From NCBI RefSeq assembly GCF_042453785.1, contig NC_091675.1:3298501-3362500 (forward strand): a stretch of 64,000 nt of DNA, read 5' to 3'. The notes beneath the pieces were generated by a model. It worked only from the letters and a program-made list of their open reading frames with translations. It did no database searches and had not been told where the DNA came from. Below, in pieces: positions 34,112 through 47,782 of the stretch. Position 1 is the first letter of the stretch, and each line of letters opens with the position of its first letter. Source of the DNA: Malus domestica. Its lineage: Eukaryota; Streptophyta; Magnoliopsida; Rosales; Rosaceae. The position numbers and the translations under genes are program-made.

Positions 34112-37100
34112 TTAGTTCTGGGGCTGGACAAGAAACTGTACACAAGTATAACCAGACAAGAAAGATGGAAGTTCGATTTCAGAAGGATCGATTAGAGGAA
34201 TCGCCTTATCAATATCTTCTGTGGAGAATGGAATGCTGCAATCAGAAAGTGAAGTAAATAGGGTAAGGTTTGCTATTCTGTTTTTATCATACAAAGAGCG
34301 ATATCTTGTTGCGCGTGCAATTAAGACCAGATAATTGGAAACAGAAGCAGATTACCTCAGATCGTCATCCAACAAGAATGAATTGGATGTTAGATTCTGG
34401 TTGTCCTTGTTCAAATTCTCCCTCATTTGAGCAACCACCTGCAAGCAATGACGTTCAGAAAACAATGGGACTCTAATCAGAGTTTATGGCACAACAACAA
34501 AACTAAATACGCAAACATGCCTCGCTGGACACACTCTGAGTGCCGTATTTGTCGTCCCAGTACATAGTACTTATTCGGTAGATTTGTCTGACAGTCAACG
34601 CCTGAACATTGATCACAATGTCAATGAATTAATTTCGGAGTTCAAATATACTTTTTGTGAAGCCAGTGATAGGAAAAAGAGAAAATTGAGACAAATAAAC
34701 ATGCAAGAGGATCATACCGGACAAAGATCCTGCCTAATTTCATCCAGAGACTTTTTCCTCTTCTGATGTATTACCTATACCAATCGCACACAGAAACGGT
34801 TCATAACTTTTCATAAATTATACATTTTAAAAAATCAAAGAAATAGTTTTAGCTTATACCAGAAAACCAACAGCTTGTCTGATATAATTTAGCTCGTGCC
34901 AGGAGGTTCCTGCATACTGCATTGTACAAAGAGTCAGACCAACAAACCTATAAAGTTCGTTTAAACAGAAAACACTTGCAGCATCGTAGTTATAAACTTG
35001 CCTCCTCCCCGGTGTTGACAATCCATTTCTCCAGTTCAGCAAGACCTGATTTTACATATTCACCATTTGAAAATGTGCAACATTCGCGTCGCAGCAGTAG
35101 ACTGCTCAGGGAAAGAAAAGGTCGAGTCAATACATAAACCATTGCAAATGTCATTTTATTAGCAATGAAAAACTGGAACAGCAATAAACTCTTGCCTGTT
35201 GAAAAGTGACATATTGATGAAAGAGAAGACCTGTGTGATTAGCTTGCGAATAAAAAATGAAGGTACCTAAGCAGAGTAGAGTGTTTAGGTCAGAAATGAA
35301 TAAGAAAAAGTCGACAAAGGGGATCTATGGAATAAATATTAAGCTTCAATTTAGCAAACAATTACATGATCTCAGATATGAAGCTTTGACATCAACTAAC
35401 GGAAATTGGTGATTTAGATCGAAAGAAAGCAATGTAGATCTAAAGAAACAAATCAGAAAAATGTCCCACATACATGATTTCCATGTAACCGACTCATAAG
35501 GGTATCCAAGAATTTGATTATGTTGTCCCACTGACTTCCTGGTAATTGCTGAGGAGCGTTACCAGGGGATCTAGATGACTTTCGCGCAGCTTTGGGTGCC
35601 TAATAAATTGCCATGAATATTCGTAACATGTTAGTCAAAATAGTATGCAGATCAATGAAACACAAATAAAACAAAACCGAATAGCCAAAAGATAGCATTC
35701 AGACATGAAAATCAAATATCAGCTAAAAGAAATTGGAAGTGGGAATCTTCAGGGTTTTTTTTTTTTTGTAAATCCTCTCTGTGAGTGAGCTGTGCAACCA
35801 TCCATCCCTTTTCCCCCTTCCTATAATTGGGAAGGCTAAAGTACCAACTGACGTATGGGTTCTTGCTTAGATTTGCTAATGGCAGGTCAATACTTGTGAT
35901 TCATTCAAAGCACAACAACAACAACAACAACAACAAAGCCTTTTCCCACTAAGTGGGGTTGTGATTCATTCAAAGCAAAAGAGTTAAATGATTTTCACCA
36001 TCCCCAATGGTGTATCACAACTAAAAACGAAGGAAAACGCAAATTCATCCATTTCTTTGTTGTCTCGTTGCTTTAAATTAACTAAACTATAGCAAGTAAC
36101 CACTAAATGAATACACAAACATTCTGGACCAACTACTATTTTTCCAAATGCTAACAATAGTAAAATAAAAGTCATTATATGTCACAGCATGAAATTGCAC
36201 CCATACGTTGACTTAGAATACTTAAGCAGATCAGACTCAATCAGATTCACCTGAATGCATGAGCCCAAGAGCGGAGCCAATTCCTTCTTCAAACTGTCGC
36301 GCATCAAGCCAAAGATCTTTTCTACGCAAGCAGTTAGCTGCTGTTTGAACAATATAGCTGGATATCTTGCTTCAAGATGTGACATACCATCTTCATAGCC
36401 AATATATTTGAAAGGAGATGTCAGTCCCTGAAAATGAAAGTGGGGGGAGCGCATTTAATAAACTACAATGAACTATTGAAAGTAAAGAAACGATGTGATA
36501 AACTCATTATGAGTGTGGAACTCAGTAAAGTTCAAAGGACATCAACAGAGATTATTTTTTGGTCGAACAATTACGTATACAAAGACTATATATTCAACAA
36601 GCCTGTCATTTGATTATATAACTTACTTGTGCAATCCTGATAGCTAAAACAGAAGACCCAGAACGTTGAGTTGCTGGGAAACTATTTGGTCGTAAATTCC
36701 TCTGCAAAAGGCATAGAAGCGCTGAGGCATTGGACAGCCAATAAGGCAATTTTATGTTCTCATCCCCAACCTGAACCAATGGCCATACAGATTTTTTTCA
36801 AATATTCTAAAACATTATGCAAGTAGTTTATTTCACATTTGATCGAGAATAGCTTTTACATAATATATGTATCTCTCCACATAATTTATTTCAGGTACAG
36901 TAACACATCAGTTCAAGCCTTAAGCCGAAACAAAATCATAAGCCAGTAAAACATCAGTTCGAGCCTTAAGCAGAAACAAAATCACAAGCCCAAAGAAAAT
37001 TGACAGAAGCAAGTAAATTACCTTCAAAACATCATTTATTCCCTCAATTATATGGTCAAAAATAACTGTACGCTCAGACTCAAAGGCATGCCACTGAAGA

Positions 37101-40100
37101 AGGCATTTGTATATGATACAAGCTGCCAATGGTTTGCTGTCTTTGAACCCTAAATCTTCTTTAACACATCTTGATAGGAATTCATAGTTCTCCTGTACAT
37201 ATCAAGGCGACATGCTTAAACTTATAAGCACAACTACCTAGAATGGAAATGACAGAAACTTTATGGTGCTGTGAAGATAACCGCAGTTACAGTCCATAAG
37301 AAGATTCAGTGAATACCAAAATTTAAAGCTAAGGTTCAAATAAACAATAAGGGACAAAACCTGGTGCCTCTCAACCGCTAACTTTGATCGGCGTGATTCT
37401 GGCAAGCCATGTGAAAAAGGTGAAGGTGCAAACATTTTTGTAGGTGTGGGTGACTCCTGCATTAGATGGTATGACACATGAAGAAGTGTTACTGTGACGG
37501 TTAGATGAAAAATAAATAATAGTGAGAGAGACATCACGTCTTACGAATATAGGATTCTGGTCAGTGATGGGAACAAGCGCACCGGAGTTTTTCTGTTTAC
37601 ATTAAAAAAAAAAAAACCATAAATCTATGTTATAAGATTTTATGAAGCAACAAAATTTGACACCAGTAAAATCAGAATGCATACAAAGAGGTTTTCAACC
37701 GACTTTTTAGATCAAACCCTTTAATTGTATGTCGCTTGTACATAATCATTTACCTCTGGAACCGACTTTTCAACATCACGCCGAGTGCTCTTTGCAGGCA
37801 CACTAAGGGCCTTTAGTCGCATGATAAGATTTTCCTCCTCTAATACTGAGAGTTTCTCCTCAAGGCTGTAATTTAGATACAATATAACAAGTATCAATGA
37901 ATTGTAGCATAATCGATCTGAAGAAAACATATTTGGAGTGATAAACAAATCTAAAACTGATGTCTAAAACTACTTAACAACGCTGAAATAAACACTCAAA
38001 AGATAATTATGAATTTCGGAAAAACACCTCTTTACATTCTGCTGGAGCTGGTTGCACTTCTGTTCAAATTCCTGCAACTTCTGAATGGTGTCTGTATTGT
38101 CGCTTTGAGCCTTGAGAAGTTCAGTTTCTAGAGCTGAATTCTTCTTATCCAAGGCATCCAAAGAGCTCTGGAAACAACAAATAAAAAAAAATTCAAAGGA
38201 CACTGCAAATGTCTTAACCATCCCCAAATTTTGGGAGGGATAGTGTAGAGGAAAAGAAAAAACACTCTCAAAAAGAAAGACATGCTAAGACAAAGAGAGA
38301 ATAGACTTTGTAACTTTGTATTTATCAAATTTTCGAGAATTCAACTAATTATATACCGTGTCTAGATTTCCTGCCTGAGAGATATATAATTTCTGAATAG
38401 ATAAGATGTAGCTTACAAAATCCCACAAAGTAAAACCGACCTAAGAACATAAATTTAATAAACATCAAAAGACTCACTTTTAAAAATGCACTTTCCCTTC
38501 TCAATTCAGCCATTCCAATGATTTCTCTTTCCAAAGATGATTTTTCTTTCACTGATAACTCCAATTGATTTTGAAGCACCGCATTCTTGTTGTACTCATT
38601 AATTGTAGCCAACTTTGATGCATCTAACTCAAGACTCAAGGATTCCAACACTTTTTGAATTTTTGAAATTTCTATTGACTTAGCTTCCTCGTTCGATATC
38701 TGCATTCAGTTCAGCTTGCAGTAAGAAAAGGAACTTCTATGCACCCATACAACAGTTTGTCAAGTTGCTCAACCAAAAGAAATGACGTTAAGTTGAAACT
38801 AATAATTTACACAAAAGCACCTAAACACCTTTATAATGATTTTCTGAGGAAACGTGACAAGCATATAAAGCAAATTACAAGTATCAAGTGATAAATTGGA
38901 ATCAATAATTGTGAACTCACGATATATATAGTTTTTTTATCAAGAGAAATTGGCAAGTGCTGAAGCTATTTTATGGAGGTAAGGTCAAAACCTTCATTTA
39001 GTCCATGAGCCATAATATTGCCAATTAGCTACAAACTCTATTGACATACATTTGGCACAAGCAGAGTAATGACAGAAGTGCCCCAAAAGCAGGTTACCTA
39101 ATACTTTAACGGATGATTCCACAAACCAACCAACACAAATTTTAACACAGCCAAAAAAATACCCGTAATCTTTTCTCAAGTTGTAACCGCCATGTGAGGT
39201 CCTCTAACTGCTTCTCGAGTTTACCCTTAGCTAAACGCAAGGCACCGGTCTCATTGGCCTCCTGCAAAATGAAAATAATTAAATAAACATATAAAGAAAT
39301 TCTCATGCATATTGTTTCGTCAGGAGCAGCAATATAACTGACTCACTTGTTTAAGCCTTCGAAGCAATCTCCTTGCTAACTTTTGCCTCCAAAGACATTG
39401 TATTGCTACAACAGAAGCTTGGTGATGTTGGAATGCCAAGCGAACCTTGTACATCCTCCACCGAGCCTAACAAGTACATACTTTATGTCAAAACAGAAAC
39501 GAAGTGGCAGTGACAGTCTAGTAGACAACCAGCCAGATAATCATTACAAAGAAGAAATACATTTATGCACAAATAGAACCCAACTTCATAATGAATAACT
39601 TATTGCTATTCCTAAAAATATTCCACCCACATATAAAAAATTTCCAAAACACCCTAAATTTCTAAACAAAAGAATCATAACACAGCACTCTACATGCTTG
39701 CCCACTGCAAATTATTACACAGGAAAAGTCCATGAATTAAGTTTACCTGAATCAAGGTGGCAGCTTTATGTTTCTTTCCATGCAAAAATCTTTGGTGAAT
39801 TGAAAAACCACGAATATTGGACTGTATGACAGTAGCAGCTGAATATAATTCCATATAAGCACACTTTAATAGCCGTCTTCGGACATGTTTCTGTATTAAA
39901 ATAGCAGCCGCTGTCTCCCGTTTTAAAGTATACAGCGCTCGAGCAAGGCATCCTTCAACCATAATAAACATCAAACATCAACAAAAAAAAAATACAATGG
40001 ATCTGAATAAAATGTTGGTGATAAGAATTTGCATTTCTGATGAAAGTCTGGCAGAAACATCCGACCTCTGCAAAAAGCTTGGATTGCAAATGCAGCAGCC

Positions 40101-43100
40101 CGTTTGGAGACAAAATCTTTGCGAGCAACAAACGTTCGCAATTGACATTGAATGAGCTTTGCAGCATTGTCCAAAACCTCAGCCCGTCGGAAGTCCAGAA
40201 TACCAATTTGACCAGCCCTAAGAAATACTTTGGTCCTACCCAACTTCAAGGAAAGAACAACCTTGTCAAATTCTCTGTGAGCAATAATATCATGTGAATA
40301 CCATCCTACTGGATCATAGGCTTCGTACCTGAAAATTCTCTAGCTTTAACTTTTTCAAAATTTTCTCAGTTAGAGATTTTTCATCATAGCTGCATAAGCA
40401 TAGAGAAGCAAAGAGGACAAAAGATATTAGAACAAGGGAAAGGGAGAAAAAGGAATTGCTTCAGAGACTTAAAAGAAAAATATTTGAAGAATAAAACAGA
40501 ACCAGAAAGTTAGAATCAAAACAAAACAAAACAGAGAACAGCATCTTTTGCTAACCATTACAAAATATTAGGCAGATTAAAGTTTGCAACGCCAGTTTGC
40601 AGGAGAATAAAATGTAAAGTAAATATTTCAGAACATCTTCAATATTTATTAGGCAGTCTTCAAGATTAAGCACTATGAATGAAGCTCACCTTCCATCAAT
40701 GAATTGAGAAGCTAATAATCCAAATCGATCTATAAACTCTGCATAAGTTCTACGTGTGGGATAACCTGCCAGACTTATCCGAACAGCCTCTAGAACACCC
40801 TAAGCGGAATAAGAGAATCATTAGCGTAAAAAATATAACATTCAATAAGAAACACTACGCAATGTGAATGCGGGTGAGAGCAGAAACCAAACAAATACAT
40901 GAGGTGGAGTGGTTGGGTTAAGATGTGTGTTATGTTGCTCCAATATTGATAATACAAATAACTCTTCAAAAACTAAGATACAGATATGACAAAGATACGA
41001 AGATAACAAAAATCCATATATATGAATTGTTTCTTTCTTTTATTATTTATTTTTTGTTCCCATATAAACTCTTTAAATTTCAAATATCATTCAAGTACTC
41101 TCTTAAATGAAAATTCAACGTTTTTTTAATTTAACCTAAAACCTATAAGAAAAAAAGTAGGCTTTTTCTGTGTATGCCAACAGATCCAACATAAAAGAAA
41201 CATAAAAAATTTGATCACACTTACCCCACAGCGTAACTGATGTAAGATGCTCAGATTCTCAAACTTTTGTGGTTGATTCAATGAGTTCGGCTTAACACAG
41301 CGTATGTAATGAGGCTCTGTTGAATTGAGGGTTTCCATCAGCGCTTGAAGTTGTTGCTACAATAACCAAAACAGAGGAAAGGGGCGAATTATCAGCTTAA
41401 AGACCATCAAACAAGTCATTAAATGCAAAACTTTCAGGAGGTACATCACGCAAATAGGCTAATCTTAGAAGGCAGTAATAATTCCCAATACAGGTCAAAG
41501 TAAATGATCAGTTGAATACAAGCAGAAATGAAAGGTAGAGATTCAACCTAATGCTCAGTTGGATATTATCCGAACAATATCCAACAAGTAGGATGTTGTT
41601 GGACGCATGTGTCTGAGGAGAAGAAAGGTAGAGATTCAACCTAATGCTATTTACACAAAATCTAAGACCATATCAGAAAACAATGACATCCTCAAATTGA
41701 CATTCATTTGTGGAAAGATAAGTTGAAGCCCAAAATCCTGCACGACAGCAAACAACATACAATTTTTTTTTCTTCACTGAATCGTCAATTGGATTGGTTA
41801 ATGATCTCGTGCAAGTTTCTTGAACAAAGTTTATCATCGCATAAAACAGAGATAAGAGAAAAATCTCCAGCAGGAGCCTCTCCTATTAATATCTTTTCGA
41901 GTATCAGCTTCTGTAGTCTTTTAAGCAGTTGCAACCAAACAACATCACATCACAGAAAGGATAGAGATGGAATGTACCTTAAATCTAGTGGCCACAGAAG
42001 AAAATTTATAGGATGATCTTGAAGATTCCTCAGGTAGTGAACCGAAAAGACCAACAACAAAAGGGCATTTGGATGAAGACAACAGATTGCAATGTTCTAC
42101 GACAACATAATCACGATTCTTATCCAAAAAGGTATCAGTGTGATAAGTAACCTGAACAAGAAGTGAATAGACTATATTATAAATGATTCAATATCAAGAT
42201 GCTGCACACAAATATGTAGTGACATATAACATGCCTTTCCAGCATAATGGGACATGGTAAAATCTGTTTCCGAAAATTTTGCCTTTTCCAACCTTGGGTG
42301 GGCCCGGGAAAGTTGAAACAACCTAGTTGAAAAACTTTGGTGTGTTGATTTTGGGAACATGCTGCAAAAATAAGAAAATCAGGATAAGGATAAATCTCCA
42401 GAAAATACTATATAGAGTAACACGCACCAAATTATAGTGAACTTAATTGTACCAAGCTTCATCCAAGAGAGCAATTATCCCAACAGGTTTCTGCAAACCA
42501 ATGAGTGAGAACATAAGGTCCACGCCTTACAGCCTCTCAAGGCATATAAAAACAGAACACTACGGAAAATAACAGTAGGCAAAATGTTATTAAAAATGAA
42601 AAGAAAAACAGTTATTTTCAGCTTTTGTCATACTATAGAACCACCAAAAGTCAGACCACAAACGCCCGTCATGCATTTTTCCTAAAAGCAGGGTGGTGGC
42701 TTCAATCATGTATTAGTTCAGAAAATATGTAGAACTTCCAGACCATGGTCATTCCTTAGCACGTAAATACGACTAAAATTAGGTCCACTCCTTGCACGCA
42801 TGCTACTACGAAATCAATCCAGAATACCAATTATCCTTTTAAAATCATATACTAAAAGGGAGCGAAGAAGAAGATGGCTTTGCAGCTTTTCATACAAATT
42901 TGTCCAAAAAAAAAAATGGGAGACAGAGGCAAAACCTTCTCAATCAAATCTAGGACATCTTGGTTATCTATGAATTCAATGTAGCTCCAATCAATTTCCT
43001 CTTTGCTATACTCTTCCTGCTCCATCTTGAACACATGCTGGAACAAGTGGGAACAAAGTTAGAATACAATGACTAATTATTGCATAAAATCATATATTAA

Positions 43101-46100
43101 TTTCAAAAAATATTTAACACTGACCTCATTAAAGTGTTGCTGCAGCTTCTCATTTGCAAAGTTAATGCAAAATTGCTCAAAACTGTGGAAAAGAATAACT
43201 TAACCAGAGGAATAATGTACAAACGCAAGGATAATCTAATAATAATAAGACTAGAGTTTGACTTTTGACAAGACAGAAATAAAACAATAATAGTAACAAT
43301 GATGATATAGGATGAAAGAGTAAAACTTAGGTAGAGAGATCAGTTGGGATGTCAAAAGTCAAATCACCTTATGAATTACAGTGACAAACAAGATGTAAAA
43401 ACACACATGATACCAAATAATTTATAATAGATTTATAGAACCTCTGGACAATTCAAGCAAAATTCAGAGCAACATGACCATTTACTATTCAAACTTTCAA
43501 CGGCACTTAGATAGTATTCCAACGCCAAATTTAAGACTCATAATATTTTAATGGAAATAGATATGGGTAAAGATTTTACCTATTGTCCTTAAAGCATTCA
43601 AAACCATAAATGTCCAGGACTCCTATTTGCAATTGGGAAGTCACATCTTGGCCAACAGATGTATTAATCTTATCAACAAGCCTGTGAAAATATCCGAACC
43701 CAAATAAGGTAGAGAAGATCTTCCCAGACGAGTGAATAAAATGAAGTTCATAAGGGGACTGTTGATGAAATCATACCAGTCAAACAACCGTGAATAAACA
43801 GTCTTTGCCAATGCATCTCTACTAGAAATAGCACCACTACAGTCGAGAGCTTTAACAATAACTCCTTCACGAGTTTGGATTGTACGAGTAGACAGTGTTG
43901 CTAATAAGAGGTCCACATCACACCTGATTGCACGAGTTTGGATTGTATCAAGCAACTCTAAGTTAAATTATTGAATGCAAATTATATTCATGATAAAGTT
44001 TGGGCAGGAACTTTCTTTAGCATGTTCCTGTCACAAAATGCAATAGAATGATTCAGTTACAGGAGGTATTCCAGAGAAATATCTCCTGACTCATAATATG
44101 CACAGATTGCATTAAATATTCCATGAAGATACCCCCTCAGTAAATTACAAAGTAAATCTCTGAATTGAATGTTCACTCATAAAGTATTAAAGAAACCGAC
44201 AGGATATTAAAATTAACCCTTCAGTTTGTTCAAAGTTAGTTGGGGAAAGTAAAAGTTCAAGTTCAAACATGAAAAGATTAGCAGCCATCTGCATATGAAA
44301 GTTCGATTTCTGATCCTTTAGAACTGAAGAGTCGTGCTCTTTCCCTGGAGAAAAATCAATGTTCCCCAAATGCAGAATTGCAGCTAAGGTGCGGAATATT
44401 GCTTCCTAAAAAGGTAGAAAAATGAATCTTAGAAACATCCAAGAGTGGAAGTGAAGGAAAGAAAAAGTATTCATCTTAAAGCGCCATCCACTTGGATTAA
44501 ATTTTAAACCTGATCTTCACGGCTGATACCAACAATGTCCATTGCTGTTCTTGTCTTCGTATACTCTTCTGCACTGCTTACTCCAGCAAGTTCATACGTC
44601 TTGCTTTGATTTAAGTAATGGAAGTGGCTTGGGTGGCCTAACTTGTACTTCTCTGCATCCTACACATATAGAGACATCCAAAAAACAATATCCATAAGCT
44701 TCAATAGAGTACATAATACTGATGATCATATGTGAACCACGATGAAACATAGAAATGGTGCAAGAACACACGTACACGCACACACAACTTGAAACATCCT
44801 AAGATGCATAAGAAAAACACATGCACTCAGTGATAAACAGCTAAATGACTACAGATGCTTAGATATTTAAAATGGTAACCGTGTGATAAATCCATCCAAT
44901 CACAGACACAAAGAGTACCTTTCCAGATGCGCACAACTGGTAAAAACAGTGGTAATTCCTTTCAGGATCTGTAATCTGAACAACACGGGATCTTTCCAGT
45001 AGATAAGTTCTAATTGCAGCTCCAGATATTCTACCGCTTGCATCAAACTGGATCTCAACAAACTTGCCGAAACGACTGCCTCAGAGAAGCATGAAAATGG
45101 AAGGAATATCATTTTTAGTTCCAAAACTAAAATGAAAATTGACATGATATCAGAGCAAATTGCCAGAAAAGATATACAAAGTAGTTAATGATATACTACT
45201 AAACTGATTAATGATTACAATAAATATAACCCTAATTATTGTTTGATACAATAAATAAGTTCATTAATGAATACTATTACCTATTAGAAAGGGCAGAAAA
45301 AGCTCAGTAATGATATTCTATAACCACTACTACATCATCCAGCAATAATTACCCTCAAGGCGTTTATTTTATACTAAGAGCCAAGACCTAGTTCATTTCA
45401 TTATGCCATGCTCTTCCTGCATTGCCCTTCATTCTCAATTAACCATCATAACTTTTACCCCATTCTTCTATCATCAAGAAAGCTTACATTAAACTCAACA
45501 AAAAGTGTGAGAATTTCAAATTTATACATATCAAATTAGTAATACTTCAGGAGAAGAATAAACATATAGCACACCTTGAATTATCATTCCTAACAGTCCT
45601 TGCATTACCAAATGCCTCCAAAAGGGGATTCGACTGAACCATGCACAAAAAAAAATCAGTGACACATTAAAGCAACAAGATAAAAAATTCAAAAACAAAT
45701 TCTAACAAATATATAGAACACTGAGTTGACCAATATTCTCAGTAAAAATGAAGAATATCAAATCCTTTTCCCAAGCGTTGGACAACGACAAAGACCAAAC
45801 TGGTCCCGGAGAAAAAAAAAAAAAAAAATTACCTCAACCATAACTTCTTCGCTGCCAAAATTTAATGGCAAAAATGAAAAAACCTTATCTATAACAGTGT
45901 GAATTTATGCTAGTCTTATACTGAGTTGGTATTTGTTTGAATAGAGGTTGATCTTACTTCAAGAACTTGTTGTTCAACAGTTCTCTCATCACCAGCACCA
46001 GCGGCTCGGCCTCCTACATAAGTAAGATACTGCATAATCAGTTTCGTCGTTTCCGTCTTTCCAGCTCCACTTTCACCACTGACCAGTATTGATTGGCTTC

Positions 46101-47450
46101 GTCCATCATTCATCATTGCTCTAGATTACAAAATCAAGAGAAACTAACTTGAGTCATTCAATCGAATAGCAATATACAACCAAGGTCAAGACTCAATAAT
46201 CATAAAGTTGCAAGGTCAAGACTCAATAATAATAAAGTTGACATACCTATAAGATGCATCAGCCACAGCAAAAACATGGGGGCTTAGCTCACCAAATGGG
46301 GCTCCCTTATACTGCTCCATCATATGGACATTGTATAAATGGGGAAGCCTTGTGAATGGGTTAACCGCAATCAAAATGCTCCCCGTATATGTCTACCATC
46401 GATAAAAGAAAACAATCACTTCAATTCCAAAAGTAGGTGCCGTAAACCAATTTTAGTAGTATGAAAATGTAAAAGGAAAAGTTTTTGTATATCCCATATG
46501 GAAACATAAACATTCAATGTACCGCATTTTCTACAGCAATTTATGATATCATCCATTTATCCTTATCTCATCTGGAAATGAAGGAGCCAAACATGGCAAG
46601 TGAATAACCAAATCCATTATAACACTCAATATGAGCATTTTCCTATACATTTAACAGTAGACAATTTCAGTCATCCCAACTCAACAGTTGAAACCAAGGA
46701 TTTATTTGTGTTATACTTAACATTTCTAGAATAAGCCAATTCGCGTCAACTCATTGACTGCTAAGCCTCATCTGGGGGGTAACGGAAAACCAGTAGCACG
46801 CCAAGTGGAAGCCATCAATGAGACAATCAATAGTCAATTTGAAAAATTCTGAATCATTTAAACCGATCAACAGAGTAACAAGTCATCATCAGTCCTTGAT
46901 GACATAAACACAATGTGGCACATAACTTCCATAAAATTTGGAACTCCGCCAAATGGGAAGCCCAGAAACCTTAAGTTAGTCCACAATTAACACCAGTTGA
47001 TACGCAAATAAAGAAAGCCCTTTAATTAAACTAGCCGTAACACTCCAAATATACCAAGTGCACAAGAAAATCGACTCACATATATTTCATTGAGAGCGTA
47101 TCTCCTCTGAAGATTATACAGCACACCCGGCTCGTTCAAATACGTCAGCCTAGTCATGTCGTCCACTCCGCCATGTTCGTCCTCATCCGCATCCCTCGGA
47201 AACAGCTTCTCCGGCGACGCCAAAACCTACACACCCAAAACCCCCACAGTCAACACAAAAATCACCCAAATTTCAAACACACCAGCCAGTAATTTACACA
47301 CAAAAACCGAGGGCAAATGTTTCAGTGCACCTTCTTTCCCGAAGCGGTGACGACCTGGAGCTGCTTCCCCTTCCAGTCGGCGACTTCAGCCGGGGCCCAG
47401 GCCAAATCCCGGTCCTCGACCCATACCTTAGAGCCCCGGCGGAGGCTCAT
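34112..47450 (-). CDS. Class XI myosin heavy chain (XI-F-like)
   Basis: Actin motor driving organelle and vesicle movement. Exons: 47331-47450, 47080-47226, 46247-46392, 45958-46120, 45575-45633, 44919-45075, 44510-44659, 44269-44405, 43777-43923, 43580-43681, 43125-43182, 42936-43037, 42453-42490, 42235-42361, 41978-42151, 41225-41356, 40690-40799, 40329-40389, 40066-40243, 39747-39952, 39347-39466, 39163-39261, 38478-38699, 38028-38167, 37754-37865, 37545-37592, 37361-37456, 37022-37192, 36627-36770, 36251-36427, 35474-35599, 35196-35266, 35002-35101, 34860-34916, 34718-34774, 34521-34601, 34356-34438, 34112-34235. Total 1513 aa, the usual size. It has an SH3-like start ([11 protein letters not shown]), P-loop GESGAGKT (153-160), [29 protein letters not shown] motifs about 730-880, a coiled coil about 880-1060, and a DIL tail to the end ([36 protein letters not shown]). 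Four introns start GC instead of GT. The subtype is by recalled resemblance only. Confidence 0.96.
35894..35977 (-). mobile_element. 5'-truncated SINE remnant with (TTG)n tail in a myosin intron
   Basis: A 46-bp insert (35913-35958) reads on the minus strand CCCCACTTAGTGGGAAAAGG, then CTTTG and (TTG)n. It is flanked by a perfect 19-bp duplication, TTGTGATTCATTCAAAGCA, at 35894-35912 and 35959-35977. The 3' sequence and tail match what I recall of Au-type plant SINEs. Long target duplications and 5' truncation are marks of LINE-driven insertion. Confidence 0.75.
36905..36996. repeat. 46-bp-period tandem duplication in a myosin intron
   Basis: Two diverged copies start ACATCAGTTC at 36905 and 36951 and continue with GAGCCTTAAGCAGAAACAAA or a close variant. 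Confidence 0.75.
46181..46240. repeat. 30-bp tandem duplication beside a myosin splice donor
   Basis: CAAGGTCAAGACTCAATAAT recurs at 46181 and 46211 with a period of 30. The array ends 7 bp from the exon boundary at 46247. Confidence 0.8.
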
Positions 47451-47580
47451 CTTGGTGGAAACCGATACCTTGAGCTAGTGACGGGAAGCCAGAAACCCTA
47501 GAATTCGGTGGAGAAGACGACAAGTGGCGGAAGAGCGGAAGTCGACAGAAACAGAGAAGGACAACGTAGAGAAAGTGAGA

Positions 47581-47782
47581 GGAGAGAGAGAGAGAGAGAG
47601 TTTTGGGTGAAAATTTTGGGTTCCCGCCCTAACAGCTACAGAGTAGGAGTCCGAAATATGTTCATATAGCGTACTCGACACGTCACCCTCCAATGACTGT
47701 GGACGTTTATATAGCGTACTCGACACGTCACCCTCCAATGACTCTGGACGCGGCAGGTAGAGAGAGAGAGAGAGAGAGAGAG
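47581..47782. repeat. 45-bp tandem duplication between two (AG)n tracts upstream of the myosin gene
   Basis: Two 45-bp copies containing ATATAGCGTACTCGACACGT lie at 47661-47705 and 47706-47750, nearly identical. AG microsatellites flank them at about 47581-47600 and 47759-47782. The block begins 131 bp upstream of the myosin start codon, so it is in the 5' UTR or core promoter. Confidence 0.85.

Noticed and set aside
40244-40328. Continuous reading through the short myosin intron
   Set aside because: Reading through meets a stop (the frame after NFQ gives VRSL then stop); splicing it out restores the conserved [19 protein letters not shown].
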